The notes under the pieces were generated by a model. It did not search any database. It saw only the letters and a program-made list of their open reading frames with translations, and was not told the origin of the DNA. This document shows positions 26,324-34,755 of a stretch of DNA of 64,000 nt, piece by piece. Positions within the stretch are counted from its first letter, which is position 1. Every line of letters begins with the position of its first letter. Both the position numbers and the translations under genes were made by a program. Source of the stretch: JAWKRB01 sp041389885 (GTDB taxonomy: Bacteria > Myxococcota_A > Polyangia > Polyangiales > Ga0077539); the NCBI GenBank assembly GCA_041389885.1, contig JAWKRB010000036.1, positions 1-64,000 of the forward strand. The letters are read 5' to 3'.

Positions 26324-26815
26324 TCACGCCGCGGGCGGCTCGCGGGGGACGCGCACGCCGAGGGCCCGCCCCGCCCCCAGGCGCACGTGCGGGTGCGGGT
26401 GCGCGAGGGCCTCTTCGGGGAGGGGAGGGGTGAGCCGCCCGAGCGTCCACGCGCGGAGCATCGCGACCTTCGCCTCGACGCCCGCGGCGCGCACCGCCGA
26501 CGCCTTGCAGCACGCCGGATGGCAGCCGGGGACCCGCGGCATCGCGAGCACCCGCTGCAGCGTCTCGCGGCACGCAGGGACCTCGTGCGGAGCGAGCCTC
26601 GCGCCGAGCTGCGCGGCGCACCACCCCGCGTCCATGAGTCCGTTGAGGCGGTCTTCATACGCGCCGTCGAGGCGACGCAGCCCTTCGGCGATGCGCGCGC
26701 TCAGCTCCGAGATGGTGTTCAGGGCCGGCGTGAAAGGGGCTCCCTGCGACGCGCGGCGCACGCGCTCAGCGGCGCGAGGGTTGATGCGAACGTCTAGGGA
26801 AAGACTACATTGCAA
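26324..26815 (-). CDS. Unknown protein (start uncertain)
   Basis: The coding-like part reads SLDVRINPRAAERVRRASQG, then helices (ISELSARIAEGLRRLDGAYE, LQRVLAMPRVPGCHPACCKA) and ends PHPHVRLGAGRALGVRVP. No family recognised. A CCH-type cluster (GCHPACC) may bind metal. No ATG fits before the conserved-looking part; the TTG at 26815 is used here, and the frame is open to 26929. It lies upstream of and on the same strand as the YrdC operon, 147 nt from its start. Confidence 0.45.
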   Translation of the reverse strand: MQCSLSLDVRINPRAAERVRRASQGAPFTPALNTISELSARIAEGLRRLDGAYEDRLNGLMDAGWCAAQLGARLAPHEVPACRETLQRVLAMPRVPGCHPACCKASAVRAAGVEAKVAMLRAWTLGRLTPPLPEEALAHPHPHVRLGAGRALGVRVPREPPAA

Positions 26816-27177
26816 CGATGCTCCGACGCGATCGCGTCTCGCTCCGCCCGGTCGCGCGGGGCGCCCTGACCTGGGAGTCGTCGACCGAGCCCGTGGGGGC
26901 AGGCGCGCCCTGGGCGGCGGAGACTCCACCGACCTCTACGACCTCGAAGACGGCGTCGTGCGCGCCGCCGAGCGGATCTACCGCGGCGCGCGGCCCCTGC
27001 GCTGACCCGCGTCGCGTCGACACGCCCGCACCGCCGCGATGCCGGGTGAGCGCGTGTGCGAGGCGGGACCACCCTGGCCTTCATGCAAGATCGTCCCGCG
27101 CCTGAGGCGCCGGTTGCCCTCCACGCGCCGCGGTGTCAGGGTCGGAGACGCTTCGGCAACGACCTCGAGGTGTTCCC
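26816..27177. other. Non-coding or decayed stretch
   Basis: A short + strand frame starting at 26818 (LRRDRVSLRPVARGALTW) would continue, after a one-base shift, as LGGGDSTDLYDLEDGVVRAA and stop at 27005. It may be a small frameshifted gene of about 62 codons. Nothing else is seen up to the diguanylate cyclase. Confidence 0.3.
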
Positions 27178-28206
27178 ATGGGGGTTTCGACCCGTATTCT
27201 TCTGCTTGACGCAGAGAGCGACGCGCGTCGTCTGCGAGAGACGCTCGCGCGCTGCGGGCCCTCGGGCTACGAGCTCCGCGTGGTGCATCGCCTCGCCGAG
27301 GTCGAGAACGCCTGCCGCGCCGCACGACCCGACGTGATCGTGACCGCGCTGAACCTCCCCGACAGCCACGGGGTCAACACCGTGGGGCAGGTGCAGCGCC
27401 TCGCGCCCTCGACGCCCGTGGTGGTGCTCTCTGACCTCGACGACCCCGAGATCGCCCGCCGCGTCCTCGAGCTCGGCGCGCAGGACTACCTCGTGCGGAG
27501 CGACCTCCGCCCCGGGCTCCTCGACCGCGCGCTGCGCCACGCGATCACCCGCGCCTCGGTGCAGCGCGCCTCGCTGCGCGCGGCGTACTTCGATGACCTG
27601 ACGGGGCTGCCCAACCGGGTGCTGCTGCGTGACCGGCTCGCGGCGGCGCTGCGCCGCGCGGTGCGTCTCGGAGAGCGCACGGCGGTGTTCTTCGTCGACC
27701 TCGACCGCTTCAAGCCCGTCAACGACCAGCACGGTCACGCCGCGGGCGACGCGCTGCTCTGCGCCGTGGCCGAGCGGCTCTGCGGGTCGCTCCGGGCGTC
27801 GGACACCGTCGCGCGTTGGGGCGGCGACGAGTTCGTCTGCGTGCTCGAGGGGCTCGACGGCGCCGACCGCGCCCTGCACCTCGCCGCGAATCTGCACCGC
27901 ACGCTGATGCAGCCGGTGGAGCTCGCGCTCGGCGAGGGGCGGCTGAGCCTCGAGATCGGCGGGAGCTTCGGGGTCGCGGTGTTCCCAGACCACGCGCAGC
28001 GCTACGACGAGCTGCTCCACTGCGCCGACGACGCGATGTACGCCGCGAAGCGCGCCGGGGGAGGCTGCGTGCTCTGGGGCTCGGCGGGGATGCGCAGCCT
28101 CGCGCGCCCTGATGAGAGCGGCGCCGTGCCCCGAATGCCGCGCAGCGGGTGGACCGAGCGCGTCGAGGCCGGGGGCGCCGCGCCGGGCCGCCTGCGGGGA
28201 GGCTGA
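27178..28206 (+). CDS. Diguanylate cyclase with degenerate receiver domain
   Basis: A 342-residue protein: receiver-like domain (residues 5-125), then GGDEF domain (140-295). The GGDEF motif is intact (RWGGDEFVCVLEG), as is the DxLTGLPNR entry (FDDLTGLPNRVLL), and the inhibitory I-site RxxD (RASD) lies exactly five residues before it, so it should make and be restrained by cyclic di-GMP. In the receiver, the usual phospho-Asp position reads VIVTALNLPD, with Ala instead of Asp, so it may not be phosphorylated. The ~45-residue C-terminal tail is low-complexity. Confidence 0.9.
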   Translation: MGVSTRILLLDAESDARRLRETLARCGPSGYELRVVHRLAEVENACRAARPDVIVTALNLPDSHGVNTVGQVQRLAPSTPVVVLSDLDDPEIARRVLELGAQDYLVRSDLRPGLLDRALRHAITRASVQRASLRAAYFDDLTGLPNRVLLRDRLAAALRRAVRLGERTAVFFVDLDRFKPVNDQHGHAAGDALLCAVAERLCGSLRASDTVARWGGDEFVCVLEGLDGADRALHLAANLHRTLMQPVELALGEGRLSLEIGGSFGVAVFPDHAQRYDELLHCADDAMYAAKRAGGGCVLWGSAGMRSLARPDESGAVPRMPRSGWTERVEAGGAAPGRLRGG

Positions 28207-28277
28207 TCGGAGGCGCGACGCGAGAATCGTCGCGCGCCCTCTGGGCGCCGTCTCGCCGATGCGGGTAGAGCGTCGCC

Positions 28278-29192
28278 ATGTCGCAGCGCGTGTTCGTGAC
28301 GGGGGCCTCGGGCTTTCTCGGGGCGCACCTCGTGTGCGCGCTCTCGGCGGAGGGCTTCGCGGTGACGGCGCTCGTGCGTGAGCCGTCGCGGGCGGCGCAC
28401 CTGCTCGGGCTCCCGGGCGTCTCGCTGCTCGCGGGCGACCTCGCGCACCCGCAGCCCTGGCGCGCGCACCTCGCGGGCCACGACGCCTGCGTGCACCTCG
28501 CGCTGCTCTGGGGCGCCGAGGCAGACGACCTCGAGCTCCTCGACGTGCGGGCGAGCGCGCGGCTCTTCGAGGCGGCGGCGAGCGCCGGCGTGGGGCACCT
28601 CGTCTACACCTCGTCGACGGCGGTGCACCGCCCGTGGTCGCCGTCGATGAGCGCGCGCGACGCGACGCGCACCGCGGACTACTACGGCGCGACCAAGGCC
28701 AGCGGCGAGGCCTTTCTCTCGGCCGTGTGCGCCGCGCGCGGGGTGCGGGGCAACGTCGTGCGTCCGGGCGCGGTGCTGGGCGCGCCGGCGCTCCGGGGCG
28801 CGCCCATGCGGCTCGATCGTCGCCTCGACGCGATGATCGAGTCTGCGCGACGCGGCGAGGCGATTCGTGTGAAGCCCGGAGACGGGCGGCAGTTCATCGG
28901 CGCCGCCGACCTCGCGCGTCTCTACGTCGCGCTGCTCCAGAGCCCCTGCGACGGCGAGCGCTTCATCGCGGTCGCGCCCGAGGTCATTTCCTGGGCAGAG
29001 GTCGCCGAGCGGGTGTGCGAGGCCGCGGGGGGCGGTCGGGTCGAGCGGGAGCGAGCCGAGCTCGAAGACCCTCCGCGCTTCGACGTGGAGCACACCGAGC
29101 GGTGCCTCGGGGCCATCCCCAGCGCCCGCCCTGCGCTGCGCGAGGCGCTCGCCGCCCGCTGCGCCGCCGCAGGGCACCTCACCGACCCGTAA
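28278..29192 (+). CDS. NAD-dependent epimerase/dehydratase (extended SDR)
   Basis: A 304-residue extended short-chain dehydrogenase. The Rossmann motif GASGFLGAHLV (residues 7-17) binds NAD(P); YTSSTAVH and YYGATKASGEAF carry the catalytic Ser and the YxxxK pair. It probably acts on a nucleotide-sugar or other hydroxy/keto substrate, not identifiable from sequence. It is a single gene, 71 nt after the diguanylate cyclase. Confidence 0.88.
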   Translation: MSQRVFVTGASGFLGAHLVCALSAEGFAVTALVREPSRAAHLLGLPGVSLLAGDLAHPQPWRAHLAGHDACVHLALLWGAEADDLELLDVRASARLFEAAASAGVGHLVYTSSTAVHRPWSPSMSARDATRTADYYGATKASGEAFLSAVCAARGVRGNVVRPGAVLGAPALRGAPMRLDRRLDAMIESARRGEAIRVKPGDGRQFIGAADLARLYVALLQSPCDGERFIAVAPEVISWAEVAERVCEAAGGGRVERERAELEDPPRFDVEHTERCLGAIPSARPALREALAARCAAAGHLTDP

Positions 29193-29202
29193 CGCGCGGC
29201 GC

Positions 29203-29321
29203 TCGATCTCTCTGGAGAGATCGGGCTGCGAACCCCAGCGCCGGGCGGCGCGACCTCGAGAGGGATCCTGCGTCGAAGCCGCGAAGAAGAGCGCCGTGAC
29301 GGCGACGTCCTTGACGTCGCC
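29203..29321. terminator. Two hairpins between epimerase and MgtC-like genes
   Basis: CGATCTCTC/TGGAGAGATCG (29204-29223) and a perfect 9-bp stem GGCGACGTC-CTT-GACGTCGCC (29301-29321). Neither is followed by a T-run. The first may help to end the epimerase transcript; the second, 24 bp before the next ATG, could be an operator or attenuator. Confidence 0.4.
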
Positions 29322-29345
29322 CGCCTGCGGCCTGAACCCTGCGCC

Positions 29346-30632
29346 ATGACGTTTCTCGACGCGCTGGTGCCTCTCGCGGTCGCCGTCGCGGCGGGGCTGC
29401 TCCTCGGGGCCGAGCGGGAGCAGAGCGCGCGGGCCGAGAAGACCTCGGATTTCGCGGGGATTCGCACCTTTCCCCTGGTGGCGCTGCTCGGGGCGCTGGG
29501 GGCGCTGGTGGCGCCCTCCGCGGGGCTCTGGCTGCTGCTCGGACTGCTCGTCGGCGTCGTCGCGTTCGTGACCGTGTCGCACGCGCGCAGCGCGAGCCGC
29601 GGCGAGATCGGGATCTCCACCGAGGTCGCCGCGCTCCTCGCCTTCGGCCTCGGCGCCCTCGCGGGGATGCGCGGGCTCATGCCCGACGGCGACCGCTACC
29701 TCCTCGTCGGCACGACCACCGCCGCGGCGCTCGCGCTCCTCGCGCTCAAGGCGCCCCTCCACGGCTTCGCGTCGCGGCTCTCGAGCGACGACGTGTACGC
29801 GACGGTGAAGTTCGTCGCCCTCGCGCTGATCATCCTCCCCGTGCTCCCCCGCGGGACCTACGGGCCCCTCGACGTGCTCTCGCCCTTCAAGATCGGCAAG
29901 ATGATCGTGCTGGTCGCGGGGGTGAGCTTCGCGGGCTACGCCGCCTCGCGCCTCGTCGGCGCGGCGCGGGGGCTGCTCGTGGCGGGGCTCCTCGGCGGGC
30001 TCGTGTCGTCCACCGCGGTGACCCTCACCTACGCGGGCCGCGCCAAGAAGGAGCCCGCCCTCGCGTCGCTCTGCGCGGTGGCGATCCTCGCGGCGTGCTC
30101 GATGATGTTCGCGCGGGTGGTGGCGGTGGTGGCCCTGGTCGACCCGGCGCTGCTGCCCTCCCTCGCGCCGCCCCTCACGGCGACCGCCGTCGTGGGCTTC
30201 GGCGGCGCCCTCGTGCGCTATCGAAGCGCCGGCGCCGACGACCGTGAGAGCGCGCGCGAGGGCGAGGAGCCCTCCCTGCGCAACCCCTTCGAGCTGCGGC
30301 AGGCGGTGTCGTTCGGGTTGCTCTACGGCGTGGTGCTCTTCATCGCGAAGGCCGCGCAGCGGGGCGCGGGCGCCGCGGGGCTCTACGCCTCGTCGGTGCT
30401 CGCGGGGCTCACCGACGTCGACGCCATCACCCTCTCCGTCGTCGACATGCACAAGGGCGGGCTCGCCAGCGGCACCGCCGCGACGGCGATCGTGCTCGCG
30501 GCGGTGACCAACACGCTGGTGAAATCGGGCGTCGCGATCTCGGTCGGCGGCGCCGCGGTAGGACGCCCCGTCGCGGCGACCCTCGGCGCGGGCCTCGCGG
30601 TGGGCGGGGCGGTGCTCGCGCTCACCGCGTGA
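29346..30632 (+). CDS. MgtC/SapB-DUF4010 membrane protein
   Basis: A 428-residue protein with about 12 hydrophobic segments. The N-terminal part has the MgtC signature (AVAAGLLLGAEREQSAR, FAGIRTFPLVALLGALGAL). The C-terminal part fits DUF4010 (LLGGLVSSTAVTLTYAGRAK, ASSVLAGLTDVDAITLSV). MgtC proteins affect magnesium homeostasis and ATP synthase in some pathogens; DUF4010 fusions are uncharacterised and possibly transporters. Single gene; convergent with the SDR gene downstream. Confidence 0.9.
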   Translation: MTFLDALVPLAVAVAAGLLLGAEREQSARAEKTSDFAGIRTFPLVALLGALGALVAPSAGLWLLLGLLVGVVAFVTVSHARSASRGEIGISTEVAALLAFGLGALAGMRGLMPDGDRYLLVGTTTAAALALLALKAPLHGFASRLSSDDVYATVKFVALALIILPVLPRGTYGPLDVLSPFKIGKMIVLVAGVSFAGYAASRLVGAARGLLVAGLLGGLVSSTAVTLTYAGRAKKEPALASLCAVAILAACSMMFARVVAVVALVDPALLPSLAPPLTATAVVGFGGALVRYRSAGADDRESAREGEEPSLRNPFELRQAVSFGLLYGVVLFIAKAAQRGAGAAGLYASSVLAGLTDVDAITLSVVDMHKGGLASGTAATAIVLAAVTNTLVKSGVAISVGGAAVGRPVAATLGAGLAVGGAVLALTA

Positions 30633-30638
30633 CGCGGG

Positions 30639-31397
30639 TCACACGAACATGCCGCCCGAGAACTCGACGCGCTGCGCGTTGAGCCAGCGCGCGTCGTCGG
30701 AGAGCATCGCCGCGATGCCCGCGCCGATGTCGTCGGGCTGACCCACGCGGCCGAGCGCGGTCTGCGAGGCGACGAAGCCCGCGACCTGCGCGTTGTCGCG
30801 CACCGCACCGCCGCCGAAATCCGTGGCGATGGCGCCCGGCGCGATGGTGTTCACCGCGATGCCGCGGGGGCCGAGCTCGCGGGCCATGTAGCGGGTCAGC
30901 ACCTCGACGGCGCCCTTCACGCTCGCGTAGGCGCTGTAGCCCGGCAGCGCGAAGCGGGTGAGCCCCGACGACACGTTGAGGATGCGCCCGCCGTCGGCGA
31001 TCAGCGGGAGCAGGGTCTGGGTGAGAAAGAACGGCCCCTTGAAGTGCACGTTCACCAGCTCGTCGAACTGCGCCTCGGTGGTCTCGGCGAGGGACGCGTG
31101 GGCGCCGTGGCCGGCGTTGTTCACCAGCGCGTGCAGGGTCTTCGCGCCGAACTCGCGCTCGAGGGCGGCGGCGAGCGAGGTCTTGAACTCCGCGAAGGTG
31201 CTCGCGCGGCCGACGTCGAGGGGCAGGGCCAGGGCCTTGCGTCCGAGGGCTTGAATCTCCGCCACCACGGCGGCGGCCTCGCGCTCGCCGGAGCGATAGG
31301 TCAGGACGATGTCGCTCCCGCGCGCGGCGAGGTGCAGGGCCGCCGAGCGGCCGAGGCCGCGGCTTCCGCCAGTGATCAGGACGATGGGTGCGCTCAT
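30639..31397 (-). CDS. SDR-family oxidoreductase (FabG-like)
   Basis: A 252-residue classical SDR. TGGSRGLGRSAALHL binds NADP(H); NNAGHG, the catalytic Ser in LNVSSGLTRF and YSAYASVKGA (YxxxK) are complete, followed by PGAIATDF. Specificity cannot be read from sequence. It is transcribed divergently from a LysR regulator with a 139-bp shared gap, so it is the likely target of that regulator. Confidence 0.92.
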   Translation of the reverse strand: MSAPIVLITGGSRGLGRSAALHLAARGSDIVLTYRSGEREAAAVVAEIQALGRKALALPLDVGRASTFAEFKTSLAAALEREFGAKTLHALVNNAGHGAHASLAETTEAQFDELVNVHFKGPFFLTQTLLPLIADGGRILNVSSGLTRFALPGYSAYASVKGAVEVLTRYMARELGPRGIAVNTIAPGAIATDFGGGAVRDNAQVAGFVASQTALGRVGQPDDIGAGIAAMLSDDARWLNAQRVEFSGGMFV

Positions 31398-31536
31398 GGT
31401 GCTTCTCCGTGGGAGGGGTTCGGTTCGCGACGGCCGCCACGCGACCGGCACCCGGAGGTTATTGATCCATCCCGAGCGAATAAAGAGCCGCGGGGGGTTC
31501 TCTCTGTTCGAGAATCGCGAATAATCCTGGCCGTCG
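31398..31536. promoter_or_regulatory. Divergent SDR/LysR control region
   Basis: Contains TTATT-N15-AATAA (31459-31483), a dyad of the size bound by LysR regulators, and two copies of GCGAATAA (one near 31476, one near 31514). It is AT-rich for this genome. The binding role is inferred. Confidence 0.45.
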
Positions 31537-32520
31537 ATGAACGAGCTGGAGAGCATGAGGGTGTTCCTTCGCGTGGCCGAGCTCTCGAGCTTCACCGCCG
31601 CCGCCGCGGCGCTGGGGATGCCCAGGGCGAGCGTCTCGACGGCGGTGCAGCGCCTCGAGGAGCGGGTGCACGCGCGGCTGCTGCACCGCACGACCCGGCG
31701 CGTGCGGCTGACGCAAGACGGCGAGGTCTTCGCCGAGCGCGCCCGCGACCTCGTGGGAGACTTCGACGAGCTGACGCAGCTCTTCGACGAGCAGGGCCCC
31801 GCCGTGCGCGGGCGGCTGCGGGTCGACATGCCCCTGGGCGTGTCGCGGGTGGTGCTGCCGCGGCTGGGCGAGCTCTTCGCGGCGCACCCCGAGCTGCAGG
31901 TCGAGCTGAGCAGCACCGACCGCTACGTCGACGTCGTGCGCGAGGGCTTCGACTGCGTGGTGCGGGTCGGTCCGCGGGGCGACTCGGCGCTCATCGCGCG
32001 CCCCATCGGGAGCTACGCGATGGTGAACTGCGCGAGCCCGGCGTACCTCGCGCGCTACGGCACCCCCGCGGGCGTGGAGGACCTGCCGGGCCATCGGTTG
32101 GTCCACTACGCGTCGGTGCTGGGGCAGGGGACGTCGACCTTCGAGTACCTCGACCCGAGCACCGGCGGCGAGGCCGAGGTGGCGATGCCCTGGGCGCTCG
32201 CGGTGAGCAGCTCTGACGCGTACCTCGCGGCGTGTCACGCGGGCTTCGGGCTGATCCAGGTTCCCCTCGCGGGGGTGCGCGCAGACCTCGAGCGGGGCGC
32301 GCTGGTCGAGGTGCTCCCGGCGTATCGCCCGGCGCCGCTGCCGCTCGCGTTCTTGTTCCCGCATCGGCGGCACCTGCCGCGGCGCGTGCGGGTGTTCATG
32401 GACTTCGTCGCCGCGATCGTGCGCCCTACGACGATCGAGGGGGGGCTGCGCGGGACGCGGCGGTTCGCGCGCCGCCCTGGACGATCCCGGCCCGCGGCCT
32501 CGGTCCCGAGGGGGCGTTGA
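31537..32520 (+). CDS. LysR-family transcriptional regulator
   Basis: A 327-residue LTTR. The N-terminal winged HTH reads MRVFLRVAELSSFTAAAAAL ... RASVSTAVQRLEERV ... LLHRTTRRVRLTQDGEVF, followed by the periplasmic-binding-like co-inducer domain (VEDLPGHRLVHYASVLGQG). This is the subgroup next to SDR and reductase genes that it often represses or activates. The last 25 residues are Arg-rich low complexity and may be beyond the conserved end. Divergent from the SDR gene. Confidence 0.92.
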   Translation: MNELESMRVFLRVAELSSFTAAAAALGMPRASVSTAVQRLEERVHARLLHRTTRRVRLTQDGEVFAERARDLVGDFDELTQLFDEQGPAVRGRLRVDMPLGVSRVVLPRLGELFAAHPELQVELSSTDRYVDVVREGFDCVVRVGPRGDSALIARPIGSYAMVNCASPAYLARYGTPAGVEDLPGHRLVHYASVLGQGTSTFEYLDPSTGGEAEVAMPWALAVSSSDAYLAACHAGFGLIQVPLAGVRADLERGALVEVLPAYRPAPLPLAFLFPHRRHLPRRVRVFMDFVAAIVRPTTIEGGLRGTRRFARRPGRSRPAASVPRGR

Positions 32521-32552
32521 CCTCTGCCTCGGAGACGTCGCACGCTCGCGGC

Positions 32553-34019
32553 ATGGGGAGCGACTCGACACCACCGGGCGTCGGCGAGGTGCGCCGCGTC
32601 GGCCTGGCCCTCTCGGGCGGCGGATACCGCGCCGCGGCCTTTCACCTCGGCGTGCTCGACGCGCTGCACACGCTCGGGCTCCTCGACGCGGTGCGCGTGC
32701 TCTCGACGGTGTCGGGGGGGAGCATCGTGGGCGCGGCCTGGGTGCGCGCCCGCGCCCGAGACGAGCGCTTCGAGCGCTTTCGCGACGCGATGCTCGACTG
32801 GCTCGCGGAGACCGACGTGCTGCGCGAGGCCGCCGAGGGGCTCGCCCGGGGCGACGATCCCCGCGCGCCGAGCCTCATTCGCGAGGCCGCGCGGGCCTAC
32901 GCGAGGAGCCCGTTGATCGGCGAGGTGCGCCTCGGGGAGCTGCGCGGCTCGGGCCTCGAGGACCTCATCGTGAACGCCACGGAGTTCTCCACGGGCAACG
33001 GCTTTCGCCTCGGGTGGACCCGCTCGAAGCGCGCCGTCGACGGCAACAGGAACGTCCCCGTCCCAGACGAGGAGATGGCGCGGGTGCGCCTCGCCGACGC
33101 CGTGGCCGCGTCGTCGTGCTTTCCCGGCGTCTTTGAGCCCATGCGCTGGCCCGACGACTTCGTCGACGTCGAGGCGAGCTCCACGACCTCGCTCATGGAC
33201 GGCGGCGTCTTCGACAACCAGGGGATCTACGCGATGGATCTCGCGGCGACCCGGCACGCCAGGGACGGTCAGGCCCTCGACCTCGTGCTGATCTCCGACG
33301 TGCACCAGGGGAGCGAGCGGCTCCTCGACACCCCGCCGCAGCCCGACGCCGCGCGCGCGCCCGCCGTCGGCCTGGTGCTCGTGGCGGCGCTCGCGGCGCT
33401 CGTGGCGACGCCCGTCGCCGCCGCCGTCGCCGCGGCCCAGAGCGGGGGGAGCGTCGCGACGGTCTGGCTCCTCGCCGTGAGCCTGCTCCCCCTCGCGGCG
33501 GCGGTGACGGGCGCGTGGTTCGGCCTCAGGGCGCTGCGCGATCAGCCCGGCGCTCGCTGGGACCTCGCGCGCCCGCTCCTCGACCTCAGCGCGCCCGACC
33601 TGATTCGCGCGCTGAGCCTGCGCGTCGCGAGCGGCGTGGCGATCCTCGCGTCGGTGTTCATGAAGCGCGTGCGCGATCAGCAGTACGCCCTCCTGCGCGA
33701 GCGCCTCGGCGAGCAGGTGCCCTGCGTGCGCGTCTCCATCGACGACCACGCGAAGTGGGGCGACGACGTGAGCCTCTCGCTCCGCGAGACCTGCGCGCGC
33801 GCCTCCGAGACGCCGACGACGCTCTGGGCCGATCGGGCCCAGCTCGCCGACCTGCTCGCCGCGGGGAGGGCCCAGGCGAGCCGGGCCCTCGCGGCGGATC
33901 GGCTGTCTCACTCGTCGCCGAACCCCTTGCGAGACAAGGCGTTGTCGCTGTGGATCTCGCTTCGAGACGCGCCCTCAGAGGCCCCTCGCGCGCCGGGCCA
34001 TCCAGGCGATGCCTCGTAG
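32553..34019 (+). CDS. Patatin-like phospholipase with membrane segments
   Basis: A 488-residue protein. The oxyanion motif LSGGGYRAAAFHLGVLDAL (near residue 20), STVSGGSIVG with the nucleophile Ser, and MDGGVFDNQG with the catalytic Asp form a patatin/cPLA2-type catalytic dyad. Two hydrophobic segments (VGLVLVAALAALVATPVAAA and VWLLAVSLLPLAAAVTGAW) split the C-terminal region, suggesting membrane attachment. It likely hydrolyses acyl ester bonds of lipids. Its 3' end overlaps by 45 bp the 3' end of the RpoC-like gene on the other strand. Confidence 0.88.
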   Translation: MGSDSTPPGVGEVRRVGLALSGGGYRAAAFHLGVLDALHTLGLLDAVRVLSTVSGGSIVGAAWVRARARDERFERFRDAMLDWLAETDVLREAAEGLARGDDPRAPSLIREAARAYARSPLIGEVRLGELRGSGLEDLIVNATEFSTGNGFRLGWTRSKRAVDGNRNVPVPDEEMARVRLADAVAASSCFPGVFEPMRWPDDFVDVEASSTTSLMDGGVFDNQGIYAMDLAATRHARDGQALDLVLISDVHQGSERLLDTPPQPDAARAPAVGLVLVAALAALVATPVAAAVAAAQSGGSVATVWLLAVSLLPLAAAVTGAWFGLRALRDQPGARWDLARPLLDLSAPDLIRALSLRVASGVAILASVFMKRVRDQQYALLRERLGEQVPCVRVSIDDHAKWGDDVSLSLRETCARASETPTTLWADRAQLADLLAAGRAQASRALAADRLSHSSPNPLRDKALSLWISLRDAPSEAPRAPGHPGDAS

Positions 34020-34745
34020 CGCCGGCGTCGCCTCGGGGGCCCGCGCCCCTCGTGACCGCGCGCGCCGCGCCGCGCGCTCGAACTCCTCGCGAGAGACCAC
34101 GGCGTGTCGACGGAGCTCGCTCTCGCCCGCGTCGGTGACCCTCCGCCAGTCGGTCATCGCGCGAAGCAGCAGCGACAGGTGCGCGCGAGAGAGCCCCGCC
34201 TCGGCCTCGTCGACCAGGGGCTGAAGCTCGTCGAGCAGGTGCGCGCAGAGCCGCTCGACGCCCCACGCGCGGAGCAGCCGGTGGTGGCTCCTCCACCCCG
34301 CGGTGAGGGCGTCGCCCGCGCGCACGCGATCCCCGACGCGCACCAGGGCGAGCGCTCCCCGGCGCGCGCGGATCCATCGGGGCCGGTCGTGGTCGTCGAC
34401 GAGGGAGACCCCGCGCGGAGAGAGCGACTCCACCGTCGCGTCGCAGGGCGCGATGGCCGCGGGGAGGCATCCTCGCGGGAGGCGCGCGTTCAGCAGCGCC
34501 TGGAGCGTGTCGGCGCCCCAGCACGACGCCTCCCGCCGCGCGTAGGACCACGGCTGAACCAGCGCCGCGCCGGGCGCCACCTCGTCGCCGTCGGCCACGT
34601 AGAGGGTCTGCCCGACGAGTACGTCCACGCGCTCCATCACGCGCGCGCCCCAGCAGACGAGGAGCGATCCGGGGGTCGCGCACGCGCCCTCGGCGTTGAC
34701 GGTGATCCCTTCGAAGCGAACGACGCCTCCGCCGACGGTGTTCAT
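33975..34745 (-). CDS. RNA polymerase beta-prime C-terminal-like protein (split paralogue, part 2)
   Basis: A 256-residue protein that follows the order of the RpoC C-terminus: ADGDEVAPGAALVQPWSY, where RpoC has a VxxGxxLxxWDP-like motif; VGDRVRAGDALTAGWRSHH; LLRAWGVERLCAHLLDELQPL, corresponding to the helix before the last conserved block; RAHLSLLLRAMTDWRRVTDAGESE, matching KHIEVIVRQML; and TPALRGIAWMA, matching PVLLGIT. The final conserved helices after that are missing. It begins 10 nt after the end of the other RpoC-like gene, so the two represent one beta-prime subunit split at the MRTFHIGG region. Function is unknown. Confidence 0.8.
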   Translation of the reverse strand: MNTVGGGVVRFEGITVNAEGACATPGSLLVCWGARVMERVDVLVGQTLYVADGDEVAPGAALVQPWSYARREASCWGADTLQALLNARLPRGCLPAAIAPCDATVESLSPRGVSLVDDHDRPRWIRARRGALALVRVGDRVRAGDALTAGWRSHHRLLRAWGVERLCAHLLDELQPLVDEAEAGLSRAHLSLLLRAMTDWRRVTDAGESELRRHAVVSREEFERAARRARSRGARAPEATPALRGIAWMARRARGL

Positions 34746-34755
34746 GGCCTTCGCC

